A DNA stretch of 63,843 nucleotides from Dyella sp. ASV24 (GTDB lineage: Bacteria > Pseudomonadota > Gammaproteobacteria > Xanthomonadales > Rhodanobacteraceae): contig NZ_JAELTQ010000015.1 of the NCBI RefSeq assembly GCF_016428905.1, positions 1 to 63,843 on the forward strand, written 5' to 3'. A program made the position numbers and the translations under genes. Under the pieces are notes generated by a model. The model saw nothing but the letters and a program-made list of their open reading frames with translations. It did not search any database and had not been told where the DNA came from. Numbering within the stretch: position 1 is the first letter of the stretch; the number at the start of each line of letters is the position of its first letter. Positions 16,040-24,644 of the stretch are shown here, piece after piece.

Positions 16040-17224
16040 TCAAGCGACGGGGACGTGCACCCAGCCTTCCATCAGCACGCGCGCGCTGCGGCTCATGATG
16101 GCCTTGGTGACGGCCCAGGTGCCGTCCACCAGCGCCGCCTCGGCGCCCACCCGCAACGTTCCCGACGGGTGGCCAAAGCGCACCGCCTGACGTTCACCAC
16201 CACCAGAGGCAAGGTTCACCAGGGTGCCTGGAATGGCCGCAGCGGTGCCGATAGCCACCGCTGCGGTGCCCATCATGGCGTGATGCAGCTTGCCCATGGA
16301 CATGGCGCGCACGAGCAGGTCGATATCACCCGCCGCCACCGGCTTGCCGCTGGACGCGACGTAATCGGTGGGCTTGGCGACGAAGGCCACCTTCGGCGTG
16401 TGCTGGCGCGTGGCGATCTCGTCGAGCGAGGTGATCAGGCCCATACGCAGCGCGCCATGCGCGCGAATGGTTTCGAACATGGCCAGCGCCTTGGCATCAC
16501 TATTGATCGCGTCCTGCTGCTCCGTGCCGGTGTAACCGATGGCGGAGGCTTCGACGAAGATCGTGGGAATGCCGGCGTTGATCATGGTTGCCTTGAGCGT
16601 GCCGACGCCCGGCACCTCCAGGTCGTCGACCACATGTCCGGTGGGGAACATCGCGCCGCCGGCGCCGTCTTCGTCGGCCGCAGGGTCCATGAATTCCAAC
16701 TGCACTTCGGCGGCAGGGAAGGTCACACCATCCAGCTCAAAATCACCGGTTTCCTGCACTGCGCCGTCGGTCATCGGCACGTGCGCGATGATCGTCTTGC
16801 CGATGTTGGCCTGCCAGATGCGCACGGTAGCAATGCCGTCGCGCGGCACGCGCGCGGGATCGACCAAGCCACCAGTGATCGCGAATGGGCCGACGGCTGC
16901 CGACAGGTTGCCGCAATTGCCACTCCAGTCGACGAACGCCTTGTCGATCGCCACCTGGCCGAACAGGTAATCCACGTCGTGGTCCGGGCGGCTGCTCTTG
17001 GACACGATCACCGTCTTGCTGGTGCTGGACGTGGCGCCGCCCATGCCGTCGATCTGCTTCCCATAGGGATCAGGGCTGCCGATCACGCGCATCAGTAGCG
17101 CGTCACGTGCAGCGCCCGGCACCTGCGCTGCGTCGGGCAGATCCTGCAGGCGGAAGAAAACGCCCTTGCTGGTGCCGCCGCGCAAGTAGGTGGCCGGAAT
17201 GCGGATCTGCGGTTTATGGCTCAT
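16040..17224 (-). CDS. prpF: 2-methyl-cis-aconitate isomerase PrpF
   Basis: A 394-residue enzyme of the diaminopimelate-epimerase-like fold. Early YLRGGTSKGVFF and GNCGNLSAAVGPFA (with a likely catalytic Cys) are characteristic PrpF segments, as is the SMGKLHHAMMGTAAVA region. It isomerises the trans/cis double bond of 2-methylaconitate made by AcnD, so AcnD+PrpF together replace PrpD. Start is taken at ATG 17224; a longer opening to 17245 adds seven unsupported residues. It follows acnD on the same strand with about 76 bases between, containing a strong hairpin. Confidence 0.93.
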   Translation of the reverse strand: MSHKPQIRIPATYLRGGTSKGVFFRLQDLPDAAQVPGAARDALLMRVIGSPDPYGKQIDGMGGATSSTSKTVIVSKSSRPDHDVDYLFGQVAIDKAFVDWSGNCGNLSAAVGPFAITGGLVDPARVPRDGIATVRIWQANIGKTIIAHVPMTDGAVQETGDFELDGVTFPAAEVQLEFMDPAADEDGAGGAMFPTGHVVDDLEVPGVGTLKATMINAGIPTIFVEASAIGYTGTEQQDAINSDAKALAMFETIRAHGALRMGLITSLDEIATRQHTPKVAFVAKPTDYVASSGKPVAAGDIDLLVRAMSMGKLHHAMMGTAAVAIGTAAAIPGTLVNLASGGGERQAVRFGHPSGTLRVGAEAALVDGTWAVTKAIMSRSARVLMEGWVHVPVA

Positions 17225-17256
17225 GGAAATCCCGTGTCGATGCAATCGTTGTTACT

Positions 17257-17281
17257 CCCCTCTCCCCCAAGGGGAGAGGGG
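17257..17281. repeat. GC-rich perfect hairpin between acnD and prpF
   Basis: CCCCTCTCCCC (17257-17267) pairs with GGGGAGAGGGG (17271-17281) around a 3-base loop. As it separates two co-directional genes of one pathway, it may be a REP-like element or a partial terminator/processing site lowering prpF relative to acnD. Confidence 0.6.
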
Positions 17282-17300
17282 CTTTCGCGAAGTCAGGTGA

Positions 17301-19895
17301 TTACGCGGCTTGGGAGGCTTCGAGGAAGTCCTGCGCAAAGCGCTGCAGCACGCCGCCGGCTTCATAGATCGACACTTCTTCAGCAGTGTCCAGGCGACAG
17401 GTGACGGGTACGTCGACGCGTTCGCCGTTCTTGCGGTGGATGACCAATGTAAGGTCTGCGCGCGGCGTGCGTTGGCCGATCACATCGAACGTCTCGGTGC
17501 CGTCGATGTCGAACGTCTTGCGGGTTGCGCCCGACTTGAACTCCAGCGGCAGCACGCCCATGCCGATCAGGTTGGTGCGATGAATGCGCTCGAAGCCTTC
17601 GGCCACGATCGCTTCCACGCCCGCCAGACGCACACCCTTGGCGGCCCAGTCACGTGACGAGCCTTGGCCATAGTCCGCGCCGGCGATGATGATCAACGGC
17701 TGCTTGCGATGCATATAGGTTTCGATGGCTTCCCACATGCGCATCACATGGCCTTCCGGTTCCACGCGGGCAAGCGAGCCTTTCTTCACTTCGCCATCGA
17801 CTACGGCCATCTCGTTGAGCAAGGTCGGGTTGGCGAAGGTGGCGCGCTGTGCGGTCAGGTGATCGCCACGATGGGTCGCGTACGAATTGAAGTCCTCTTC
17901 CGGCAGGCCCATCTTGGCGAGGTACTCACCCGCTGCGCTATCGAGCAGGATCGCATTCGACGGCGACAGATGGTCGGTGGTGATGTTGTCACCGAGCACA
18001 GCCAGCGGACGCATACCGGTGAGCGTCCGCTCGCCTGCGAGCGCACCTTCCCAGTACGGCGGACGGCGGATGTAGGTGCTTTGCGCGCGCCAGTCGTATA
18101 GCGGCGCGGCGCTGGTGCCGGTGCTGCCGGAGCGTGCAAACATCGGGTCGTAGACCTTGCGGAACTGCTCAGGTTTTACGCTGGACGATACGATGGCATC
18201 GATCTCTTCGTCCGATGGCCAGATATCCTTGAGCGTCACCGGCTGGCCGTTGGCGTCGACGCCGAGCACGTCCTTCTCGATATCGAAACGGATGGTGCCT
18301 GCGATGGCATAAGCCACCACCAACGGCGGTGAGGCGAGGAACGCTTGCTTTGCATAGGGGTGAATGCGGCCATCGAAATTGCGGTTGCCCGAAAGCACAG
18401 CAGTGGCATACAAGTCGCGATCAATGATTTCCTGCTGAATCTTCGGATCCAATGCACCCGACATGCCGTTGCACGTGGTGCACGCAAAGGCGACGATGCC
18501 GAAGCCGAGCTTCTCCAGGTCAGGTAGCAGGTTCGCTTCCTTGAGATACAGCTCCACCGCTTTGGAGCCGGGGGCGAGCGAACTCTTCACCCACGGCTTG
18601 CGCGTCAGGCCGCGCGCATTGGCGTTGCGTGCAAGCAAGGCGGCGGCAATCACGTTGCGCGGATTGCTGGTGTTGGTGCAGCTGGTGATGGCCGCAATGA
18701 TCACGGCGCCATCGGGCATCTGACCCGGTTGTTCCTCCCACTGGCCGGCAATGCCACGTGCAGCAAGATCAGCCGTGGGCAGGCGCTTGTGCGGGTTGGA
18801 CGGGCCAGCCATGTTGCGCACCACGGAGGACAGATCGAACGTCAGCGTGCGCTCGTAGTGTGCAGCCGCAAGCGTATCGGCCCACAGGCCAGCAGCCTTG
18901 GCATAGGTTTCGACCAGCTTCACCTGTTCATCGCTGCGGCCGGTGAGGCGCAGGTAGTCGATGGTCTGGTTGTCGATGAAGAACATCGCCGCAGTGGCGC
19001 CGTATTCGGGCGCCATGTTGGAGATGGTCGCGCGATCGCCCAGCGTCAGGCTGGATGCACCTTCGCCGCGGAACTCCAGGTACGCGCCGACCACTTTCTC
19101 CTTGCGCAGGAATTCAGTGAGTGCGAGCACGATGTCCGTAGCGGTGATGCCCGGCTGACGCTTGCCGGTGAGCTCGACGCCAATGATGTCGGGCAGGCGC
19201 ATCCACGATGCGCGGCCGAGCATCACGTTCTCCGCCTCCAGGCCACCCACGCCGATGGCGATGACGCCCAGCGCATCCACATGCGGCGTATGACTGTCGG
19301 TGCCCACACAGGTATCTGGATAGGCCACGCCATCCTGCACCTGGATCACCGGCGACATCTTCTCCAGGTTGATCTGGTGCATGATGCCGTTGCCCGGCGG
19401 GATGACGTCGACGTTCTCGAACGCCTTCTTGGTCCAGTTGATGAAGTCGAAGCGGTCTTCGTTGCGGCGATCCTCGATGGCGCGGTTCTTGGCGAACGCG
19501 TTGGGGTCAAAGCCACCGCATTCCACTGCGAGCGAGTGATCGACGATCAGCTGCACCGGCACCACCGGGTTCACCTTGGCCGGGTCGCCACCGCGTTCGG
19601 CGATTGCGTCACGCAGGCCGGCCAGATCCACCAGTGCTGTCTGGCCGAGAATGTCATGGCATACCACGCGCGCCGGGAACCACGGGAAATCGCGCTCACG
19701 CTTGCGCTCGATGATTTGCTTGAGCGACTCGGTGAGGATCGCCGGGTCGCATCGGCGCACCAGGTTCTCGGCGAGTACGCGTGAGGTATAGGGCAGCGCG
19801 TCATAGGCGCCCGGCTGGATCGCCTCCACGGCGGCACGTGCATCGAAGTAATCCAGCGACGTGCCGGGGAGGGATTGGCGGTAGGCAGTATTCAT
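17301..19895 (-). CDS. acnD: 2-methylcitrate dehydratase, Fe-S dependent (AcnD)
   Basis: An 864-residue aconitase-family enzyme, the length expected for AcnD. The [4Fe-4S] ligand segments SCTNTSNP and ACTTCNGMSGALDP are intact, and GSSRDWAAKG in the swivelling C-terminal domain supplies the substrate-binding Arg/Ser. It dehydrates 2-methylcitrate to a 2-methylaconitate isomer that needs PrpF; the downstream prpF distinguishes it from AcnA. ATG 19895 gives MNTAYRQSLPGT, the usual start; a longer opening to 20057 is not supported. Divergent from prpD. Confidence 0.93.
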   Translation of the reverse strand: MNTAYRQSLPGTSLDYFDARAAVEAIQPGAYDALPYTSRVLAENLVRRCDPAILTESLKQIIERKRERDFPWFPARVVCHDILGQTALVDLAGLRDAIAERGGDPAKVNPVVPVQLIVDHSLAVECGGFDPNAFAKNRAIEDRRNEDRFDFINWTKKAFENVDVIPPGNGIMHQINLEKMSPVIQVQDGVAYPDTCVGTDSHTPHVDALGVIAIGVGGLEAENVMLGRASWMRLPDIIGVELTGKRQPGITATDIVLALTEFLRKEKVVGAYLEFRGEGASSLTLGDRATISNMAPEYGATAAMFFIDNQTIDYLRLTGRSDEQVKLVETYAKAAGLWADTLAAAHYERTLTFDLSSVVRNMAGPSNPHKRLPTADLAARGIAGQWEEQPGQMPDGAVIIAAITSCTNTSNPRNVIAAALLARNANARGLTRKPWVKSSLAPGSKAVELYLKEANLLPDLEKLGFGIVAFACTTCNGMSGALDPKIQQEIIDRDLYATAVLSGNRNFDGRIHPYAKQAFLASPPLVVAYAIAGTIRFDIEKDVLGVDANGQPVTLKDIWPSDEEIDAIVSSSVKPEQFRKVYDPMFARSGSTGTSAAPLYDWRAQSTYIRRPPYWEGALAGERTLTGMRPLAVLGDNITTDHLSPSNAILLDSAAGEYLAKMGLPEEDFNSYATHRGDHLTAQRATFANPTLLNEMAVVDGEVKKGSLARVEPEGHVMRMWEAIETYMHRKQPLIIIAGADYGQGSSRDWAAKGVRLAGVEAIVAEGFERIHRTNLIGMGVLPLEFKSGATRKTFDIDGTETFDVIGQRTPRADLTLVIHRKNGERVDVPVTCRLDTAEEVSIYEAGGVLQRFAQDFLEASQAA

Positions 19896-20293
19896 ATGTA
19901 TCAAGAACCCTAGGGATGCTCTGGATAAACGCCCGAGTGACCTCAGGCCGACACCGGGCGCGGGTGCGCCGTGGTCGGATCGGCATGTGCAGACAGTCTC
20001 GTGGACCATGGCTGTGCACGCACGAGCGGATGGAGGTGGCCGCCGCGCGCATTCCAACAGCCGAAGTCCGGTGTGCCGTTGACCAAGATGAACGTGTCAC
20101 CCATGGCAACTGCACGATCGAGAAATCGCACTATTAAGCCGCTCATTGTAACGCCCTCCCTGGTGCGACCCAACCGGAGCCGCTCATTCGTTGCGCCGTC
20201 CATTAGTCGCGATGTGCGGCTGGGGGAGAGCGTGGCGCACAGTTGACAGCGGCGGCGCTAATGTTGGGCTCCCGTGTAGTCGCGAGATATTCC
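19896..20293. other. Divergent acnD-prpD intergenic region
   Basis: About 400 bases. It must hold promoters for both acnD and prpD. A TTGACA at 20243-20248 could be a -35 for prpD, but no well-spaced -10 follows. No copy of the GATCA palindrome found near prpB is visible. A short minus-strand reading frame with a good ribosome site is listed separately. Confidence 0.4.
19943..20146 (-). CDS. Possible small protein of unknown function
   Basis: A 67-codon frame starting ATG 20146 (MSGLIVRFLDRAVAMGDTF) with GGGAGG about 8 bases upstream, better than most start sites in this window. The N-terminal half looks like plausible protein, but the C-terminal half is Arg/Pro/His-rich and looks like translated non-coding GC-rich DNA. 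It lies 47 bases upstream of acnD on the same strand, so it could also be a leader peptide. Low confidence. Confidence 0.25.
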   Translation of the reverse strand: MSGLIVRFLDRAVAMGDTFILVNGTPDFGCWNARGGHLHPLVRAQPWSTRLSAHADPTTAHPRPVSA

Positions 20294-21745
20294 ATGAGTG
20301 CACCTGATATCCGCTCCGCCAAGCGTCCCGAGCCTGACCAGCCGATGGTCGACGTTGCGAACTACGTCGTTGATGACGAGATCGACTCCCCAGAGGCATA
20401 TGACACCGCGCGCTACATGCTGCTGGACTCGCTGGCTACGGCGATGATGGCCATGAAGTTTCCCGAATGCGTCAAGCACCTTGGCCCCGTTGTGCCGGGG
20501 GCGAATCTGCCGGGCGGGGCTCGCGTGCCAGGCACCAGCCATGAGCTGGATCCCGTGCAGGCTGCGTTCGCGATCGGCACCCAGATCCGTTGGCTGGACT
20601 TCAACGACACCTGGCTGGCCGCGGAGTGGGGCCACCCGTCAGACAACCTGGGCGCCATCCTGGCGGTGGCTGACTACCTCAGCCGCAAGGCGGGGCGCGA
20701 GGGTGGTCAGCCGCTGACGGTGCGGGACGTGCTGACCTATGCCATCAAAGCCCACGAGATTCAGGGCTGCTATGCCCTCAAGAACAGCTTCAACCGTGTC
20801 GGCCAGGATCACGTGATCCTGGTCCGTCTGGCCTCCACGGCCGTCGCTACGGCCATGCTGGGTGGTACCAAGGAGCAAATCACCACGGCCGTGTCGCATA
20901 GCTGGATCGACAATGGCGCGTTGCGCACCTATCGCCACGCCCCGAACACCGGGCCGCGCAAGAGCTGGGCGGCCGGAGATGCCTGCCGTCGCGCCGTCAT
21001 CCACGCTATTAATGCGGTGCACCGCGGCGTGGTCGGTTACCCATCGGCATTAAGCGCCAAGAACTGGGGTTATTACGACGTCGCCTTCAAGGGCAACGCG
21101 TTTCAGTTCGAACGCCCGTTTGGCAGCTATGTCATGGAGAACGTGCTGTTCAAGATCAGCTTCCCGGCGGAATTCCACGCCCAGACAGCGGTGGAGTGCG
21201 CGATGAAGCTGCACGGTGCCGTAGCGGGCAACATCGGTCAGATCGAGAAGGTGGTGATCGAGACCCAGGAGGCGGGCATGCGGATCATCGACAAGACCGG
21301 CCCGCTGGCCAACTACGCCGACCGTGACCACTGCATTCAATATATGGTCGCCGTGCCCCTGATCTTCGGCCGTCTCACCGCCGATGATTACAGCGACGAG
21401 GTGGCCGCCGACCCGCGGATCGACGTCTTGCGGGACAAGACTGTGGTCAGCGAGAACCCGCAGTTCACCCGGGACTACTTTGATCCTGACAAACGATATA
21501 TCGGAAACTCGGTGCAGGTGTTCTTCAAGGACGGCACCCATACAGATAAGGTGTCCATCGATTACCCCATTGGTCATCGCAGGCGCCGGGCCGAAGGTAT
21601 CCCCGTCCTGCTCAGGAAGTTCGAGGCAGCCCTGCGCGGCCACTTGCCGTCCCATCAGGTCAAGGCCATCCTGAACGCCACGGCGGACCCGGCCAGACTG
21701 GACGCGATGCCTGTTCAGGTATTTATGGGTCTCTTCACGCTGTAA
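20294..21745 (+). CDS. prpD: 2-methylcitrate dehydratase PrpD
   Basis: A 483-residue MmgE/PrpD-family enzyme, the same length as the well-studied enterobacterial PrpD, which needs no iron-sulfur cluster. Conserved family segments include LDFNDTWLAAEWGHPSDN, AIKAHEIQGCYALKNSFN, SHSWIDNGALRTYRHAPN and SWAAGDACRRAV. It converts 2-methylcitrate directly to cis-2-methylaconitate. The ATG at 20294 is chosen over an upstream opening at 20243 because MSAPDIRSAKRPEPDQ matches the family start. It duplicates the function of the divergent acnD-prpF pair. Confidence 0.92.
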   Translation: MSAPDIRSAKRPEPDQPMVDVANYVVDDEIDSPEAYDTARYMLLDSLATAMMAMKFPECVKHLGPVVPGANLPGGARVPGTSHELDPVQAAFAIGTQIRWLDFNDTWLAAEWGHPSDNLGAILAVADYLSRKAGREGGQPLTVRDVLTYAIKAHEIQGCYALKNSFNRVGQDHVILVRLASTAVATAMLGGTKEQITTAVSHSWIDNGALRTYRHAPNTGPRKSWAAGDACRRAVIHAINAVHRGVVGYPSALSAKNWGYYDVAFKGNAFQFERPFGSYVMENVLFKISFPAEFHAQTAVECAMKLHGAVAGNIGQIEKVVIETQEAGMRIIDKTGPLANYADRDHCIQYMVAVPLIFGRLTADDYSDEVAADPRIDVLRDKTVVSENPQFTRDYFDPDKRYIGNSVQVFFKDGTHTDKVSIDYPIGHRRRRAEGIPVLLRKFEAALRGHLPSHQVKAILNATADPARLDAMPVQVFMGLFTL

Positions 21746-21954
21746 AGACGGCGTGAGCAGAAAATGAACGGGCGTTTGGGGTCGATTTGCAATTGTTTAA
21801 CTTTTGCTAAACTACTCCGCGCCCGTTTCGGGTAAAACAAGCACCACTAGGTTCAAAGTCAGGTCGCGGTTCACCGGGATTAGGAATCCTCGGCCTGATG
21901 CTTTTCCCGTCTGGGGTGAACGGACGCGTACACCAATAAACGAGGAGACACCTG
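21746..21954 (+). promoter_or_regulatory. Promoter and long 5' UTR of the first OmpA-family gene
   Basis: An extended -10 (TGCTAAACT, 21805-21813) is conserved before the second OmpA gene as well (TGCTACACT, 23271-23279). A transcript from here would have a leader of roughly 135 bases. Its 3' part, including a CCGT...ACGG hairpin with a CTGGGGTGA loop (21907-21923) and CGAGGAGACACCTG before the start codon, is nearly identical in both genes. Confidence 0.55.
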
Positions 21955-23070
21955 ATGAAACGTAAGGGCTTGTACATCCTGATTGCCCTAGCGCTGGGCG
22001 GCGCAGGCGCCGTTCACGCACAGGACAATACTGCCGCTGGCAGCAGCTCCGCTCCGACCACAACGCCGACCTACGACGATCGCTGGTACATCGCGCCGAC
22101 CGTGGGTGGTTATTACAACGACTCCGATCGCAACACGAATAGCCGTCAGTTCTACTACGGCATCGGTTTCGGCCGCTTCTTCTCGCCCAACTTCTCGTTG
22201 GATTTCTTCGGTGACCGCACCAAGCGCACCGTCGACGCAGCTGCGGGTGGTGGTCGTTGGTCGAACAACACCTACGGCGTGGCCGCTCGTTATTACTTCC
22301 TCGACTGGACGGCATGGCGTCCGTACCTGTTGGGTGGCGTGATGGGCAGCCAGCACATCAACAACTTCGACCACGGCTTCGACCCGGCCGCGGAAGTGGG
22401 CGTGGGTGTGTCCAAGACCATCACCGACAGTTCCGACTTCCGCGTGGAAGGCGGTTACCGTTACGACTGGGACGACAAGACCCAGCCGAACAAGAACGGT
22501 TACGGCGACTGGTTCCTGGGCTTCAGCATCGTGTCGCGCATCGGTGCACCGCCGGCTCCGCCGGCACCGCCGCCGCCGCCGCCGGCTCCGGACTGCTCCA
22601 AGCAGTTCCGCAACGGCGTGAACCTGTGCGACAACAAGTGCCCGGATCTGCCGGAAGGCACGATCGTTGGTCCGGACGGCTGCCCGCAGAAGGTCGTGAT
22701 CGACCTGCGCGGCGTCAACTTCAAGTTCGATCGTCCGAAGAAGGGCGAGAAGGACATCGCGAAGTCGTTGGCCGAACCGACCAAGGATTCGCTGGCAGTG
22801 CTCGACCAGGCGGTCGATACCCTGCAGCGTTATCCGAACGTGCACGTGACTGTTGCCGGTTACACCGACTCGGTCGGCAAGGACGCGTACAACCAGAGCC
22901 TGTCGGAGCGTCGTGCGAAGATCGTGTACGACTACCTGACCTCGCACGGTATCGACGCCAGTCGCTTGGAAGGTCCGATCGGTCACGGCAAGAACGATCC
23001 GATCGATACCAACGACACGGATGCTGGTCGCGCACGCAATCGTCGTACGGAGTTGCAGGTACAGCAGTAA
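21955..23070 (+). CDS. OmpA-family outer-membrane protein (first of tandem pair)
   Basis: A 371-residue protein. Signal peptide ends in AVHA-Q. Residues about 35-200 form an 8-strand OmpA-type barrel (RWYIAPTVGGYYND ... DWFLGFSIVSRIG). A Pro/Ala-rich hinge and a Cys-containing DCSKQFRNGVNLC...DNKCPD calcium-type repeat precede the peptidoglycan-binding OmpA domain, with the diaminopimelate-contact motif TVAGYTDSVGKDAYNQSLSERRA and final RNRRTELQVQQ. It anchors the outer membrane to peptidoglycan. Probably very highly expressed given its strong terminator and clear RBS (GAGGAG). The adjacent paralogue shares leader and domains. Confidence 0.95.
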   Translation: MKRKGLYILIALALGGAGAVHAQDNTAAGSSSAPTTTPTYDDRWYIAPTVGGYYNDSDRNTNSRQFYYGIGFGRFFSPNFSLDFFGDRTKRTVDAAAGGGRWSNNTYGVAARYYFLDWTAWRPYLLGGVMGSQHINNFDHGFDPAAEVGVGVSKTITDSSDFRVEGGYRYDWDDKTQPNKNGYGDWFLGFSIVSRIGAPPAPPAPPPPPPAPDCSKQFRNGVNLCDNKCPDLPEGTIVGPDGCPQKVVIDLRGVNFKFDRPKKGEKDIAKSLAEPTKDSLAVLDQAVDTLQRYPNVHVTVAGYTDSVGKDAYNQSLSERRAKIVYDYLTSHGIDASRLEGPIGHGKNDPIDTNDTDAGRARNRRTELQVQQ

Positions 23071-23093
23071 TCCGACAATTCTCGGAAACCCAG

Positions 23094-23128
23094 AAAAGCC
23101 CGGCGAAAGCCGGGCTTTTCTTTTTTTA
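23094..23128 (+). terminator. Rho-independent terminator of first OmpA gene
   Basis: AAAAGCCCGGC (23094-23104) pairs with GCCGGGCTTTT (23109-23119) with a GAAA loop and a run of T's. The second OmpA gene has the same stem with a GCAA loop, so the terminators were duplicated with the genes. Confidence 0.93.
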
Positions 23129-23427
23129 CAAGCGCAGCTTGCGAAGTAACGCATTGTTTCGTGGTGACAGATTGTCGCAGATGAGTGGTTTTGTGCTGCA
23201 CCTTCAATAGCTGCCTGAACAGGGGTTCACCATGTGCGTCTATTTACCCGTGCGATGCTCTTAACGGTTTTGCTACACTCCGCGGCGCTTTGATCTTGTG
23301 ACACTTCCTTCGATCGGGACGCAAAGCACGGGATAGGAAAAGTCCCGGAGTAGAAGTCAGTTTTGACGCGCGTTTTCCGTCTGGGGTGGAACGGACGCGA
23401 AATACCAATAAAACGAGGAGACACCTG
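23129..23427 (+). promoter_or_regulatory. Promoter and long 5' UTR of the second OmpA-family gene
   Basis: Contains the extended -10 TGCTACACT (23271-23279) and a leader whose last 55 bases nearly match that of the first gene, including hairpin TCCGT (23376-23380)/ACGGA (23391-23395) with loop CTGGGGTGGA. No gene is seen in this stretch. Confidence 0.55.
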
Positions 23428-24525
23428 ATGAATCGTAAGGGCTTGTATTTCCTGATCGCCCTGGCCCTGGGCGGCGTGGGTGCCGCGCATGCGCAAGACA
23501 GCACCTCTGGTGCTACCACGCCGAGCTATGATGACCGCTGGTACATCGCTCCGACCGTGGGCGGCTACTACAACGACACCGATCGCAACACCAACAGCCG
23601 TCAGGTTTACTACGGTCTGGGCTTTGGTCGCTTCATTAACTCGTACACCTCGCTCGATCTGTTCTTCGATCGCACCAAGCGTACGGTTGATGGCGGCAAC
23701 AGCCAGCGTTGGGCGAACAACAACGTCGGCGTCGCGGCTCGCTTCTACTACGGCGACTGGAACGCATGGCGTCCGTACGCTCTCGTGGGCGTGATGGGCA
23801 GCTACCACATGAACCCGGGTGACAAGGGTTGGGCGCCGGCTGCCGAACTCGGCGGCGGTATCTCGAAGACCATCACCGACAGCACCGACTTCCGTGTTGA
23901 GGGTGGCTACCGTTACGACTGGGACGACAAGAGCCAGCCGTCGAAGAACGGCTACGGCGACTGGTTCCTGGGCTTCAGCATCGTGTCTCGCTTCGGCGAG
24001 CCGGCTGCTGCTCCGGCCCCGGCTCCGGTGGCTACGGTTGCTCCGGACTGCTCCAAGCAGTTCCGCAACGGCGTGAACCTGTGCGACAACAAGTGCCCGG
24101 ATCTGCCGGAAGGCACGATCGTTGGTCCGGACGGCTGCCCGCAGAAGGTCGTGATCGACCTGCGCGGCGTCAACTTCAAGTTCGACCGCCCGAAGAAGGG
24201 TGAGACGGACATCAAGAAGGCGCTGGCTGAGCCGACCGCTGACTCGGTTGCTATCCTCGACCAGGCTGTCGACACCCTGCAGCGTTACCCGCAGGTCAAG
24301 GTCACGGTTGCCGGCTACACCGACTCGGTCGGTAAGGACGCCTACAACCAGGATCTGTCCGAGCGTCGCGCTGCGATCGTCTTCAAGTACCTGACTGCGC
24401 ACGGCATCACGGCTGACCGTCTGGTTGGTCCGATCGGTCACGGCAAGAACGACCCGATCGGCTCCAACGACACGGATGCTGGCCGCGCCCAGAACCGTCG
24501 TACGGAACTCCAGGTCCAGCAGTAA
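23428..24525 (+). CDS. OmpA-family outer-membrane protein (second of tandem pair)
   Basis: A 365-residue paralogue of the preceding gene with the same architecture: signal peptide ending AAHA-Q, barrel to about residue 195, a shorter Ala/Pro hinge (PAAAPAPAPVATVAP), Cys-containing linker and OmpA peptidoglycan-binding domain ending RTELQVQQ. DNA for the linker (24040-24185) is identical to the first gene although flanking codons differ widely, a sign of gene conversion. The ATG at 23428 has GAGGAG upstream; an upstream in-frame opening is within the leader. Confidence 0.95.
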   Translation: MNRKGLYFLIALALGGVGAAHAQDSTSGATTPSYDDRWYIAPTVGGYYNDTDRNTNSRQVYYGLGFGRFINSYTSLDLFFDRTKRTVDGGNSQRWANNNVGVAARFYYGDWNAWRPYALVGVMGSYHMNPGDKGWAPAAELGGGISKTITDSTDFRVEGGYRYDWDDKSQPSKNGYGDWFLGFSIVSRFGEPAAAPAPAPVATVAPDCSKQFRNGVNLCDNKCPDLPEGTIVGPDGCPQKVVIDLRGVNFKFDRPKKGETDIKKALAEPTADSVAILDQAVDTLQRYPQVKVTVAGYTDSVGKDAYNQDLSERRAAIVFKYLTAHGITADRLVGPIGHGKNDPIGSNDTDAGRAQNRRTELQVQQ

Positions 24526-24548
24526 TCGGATCTGTTCCAGTAGTACTG

Positions 24549-24580
24549 AAAAGCCCGGCGCAAGCCGGGCTTTTCTTTTT
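24549..24580 (+). terminator. Rho-independent terminator of second OmpA gene
   Basis: AAAAGCCCGGC (24549-24559) pairs with GCCGGGCTTTT (24564-24574) with a GCAA loop, followed by CTTTTT. Confidence 0.92.
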
Positions 24581-24644
24581 GTAGGAATGCGGGGGCGGGA
24601 TCGCCTACCATGTGTGATGTTGTTCTTCGTTGCCCGAGTTTCCC

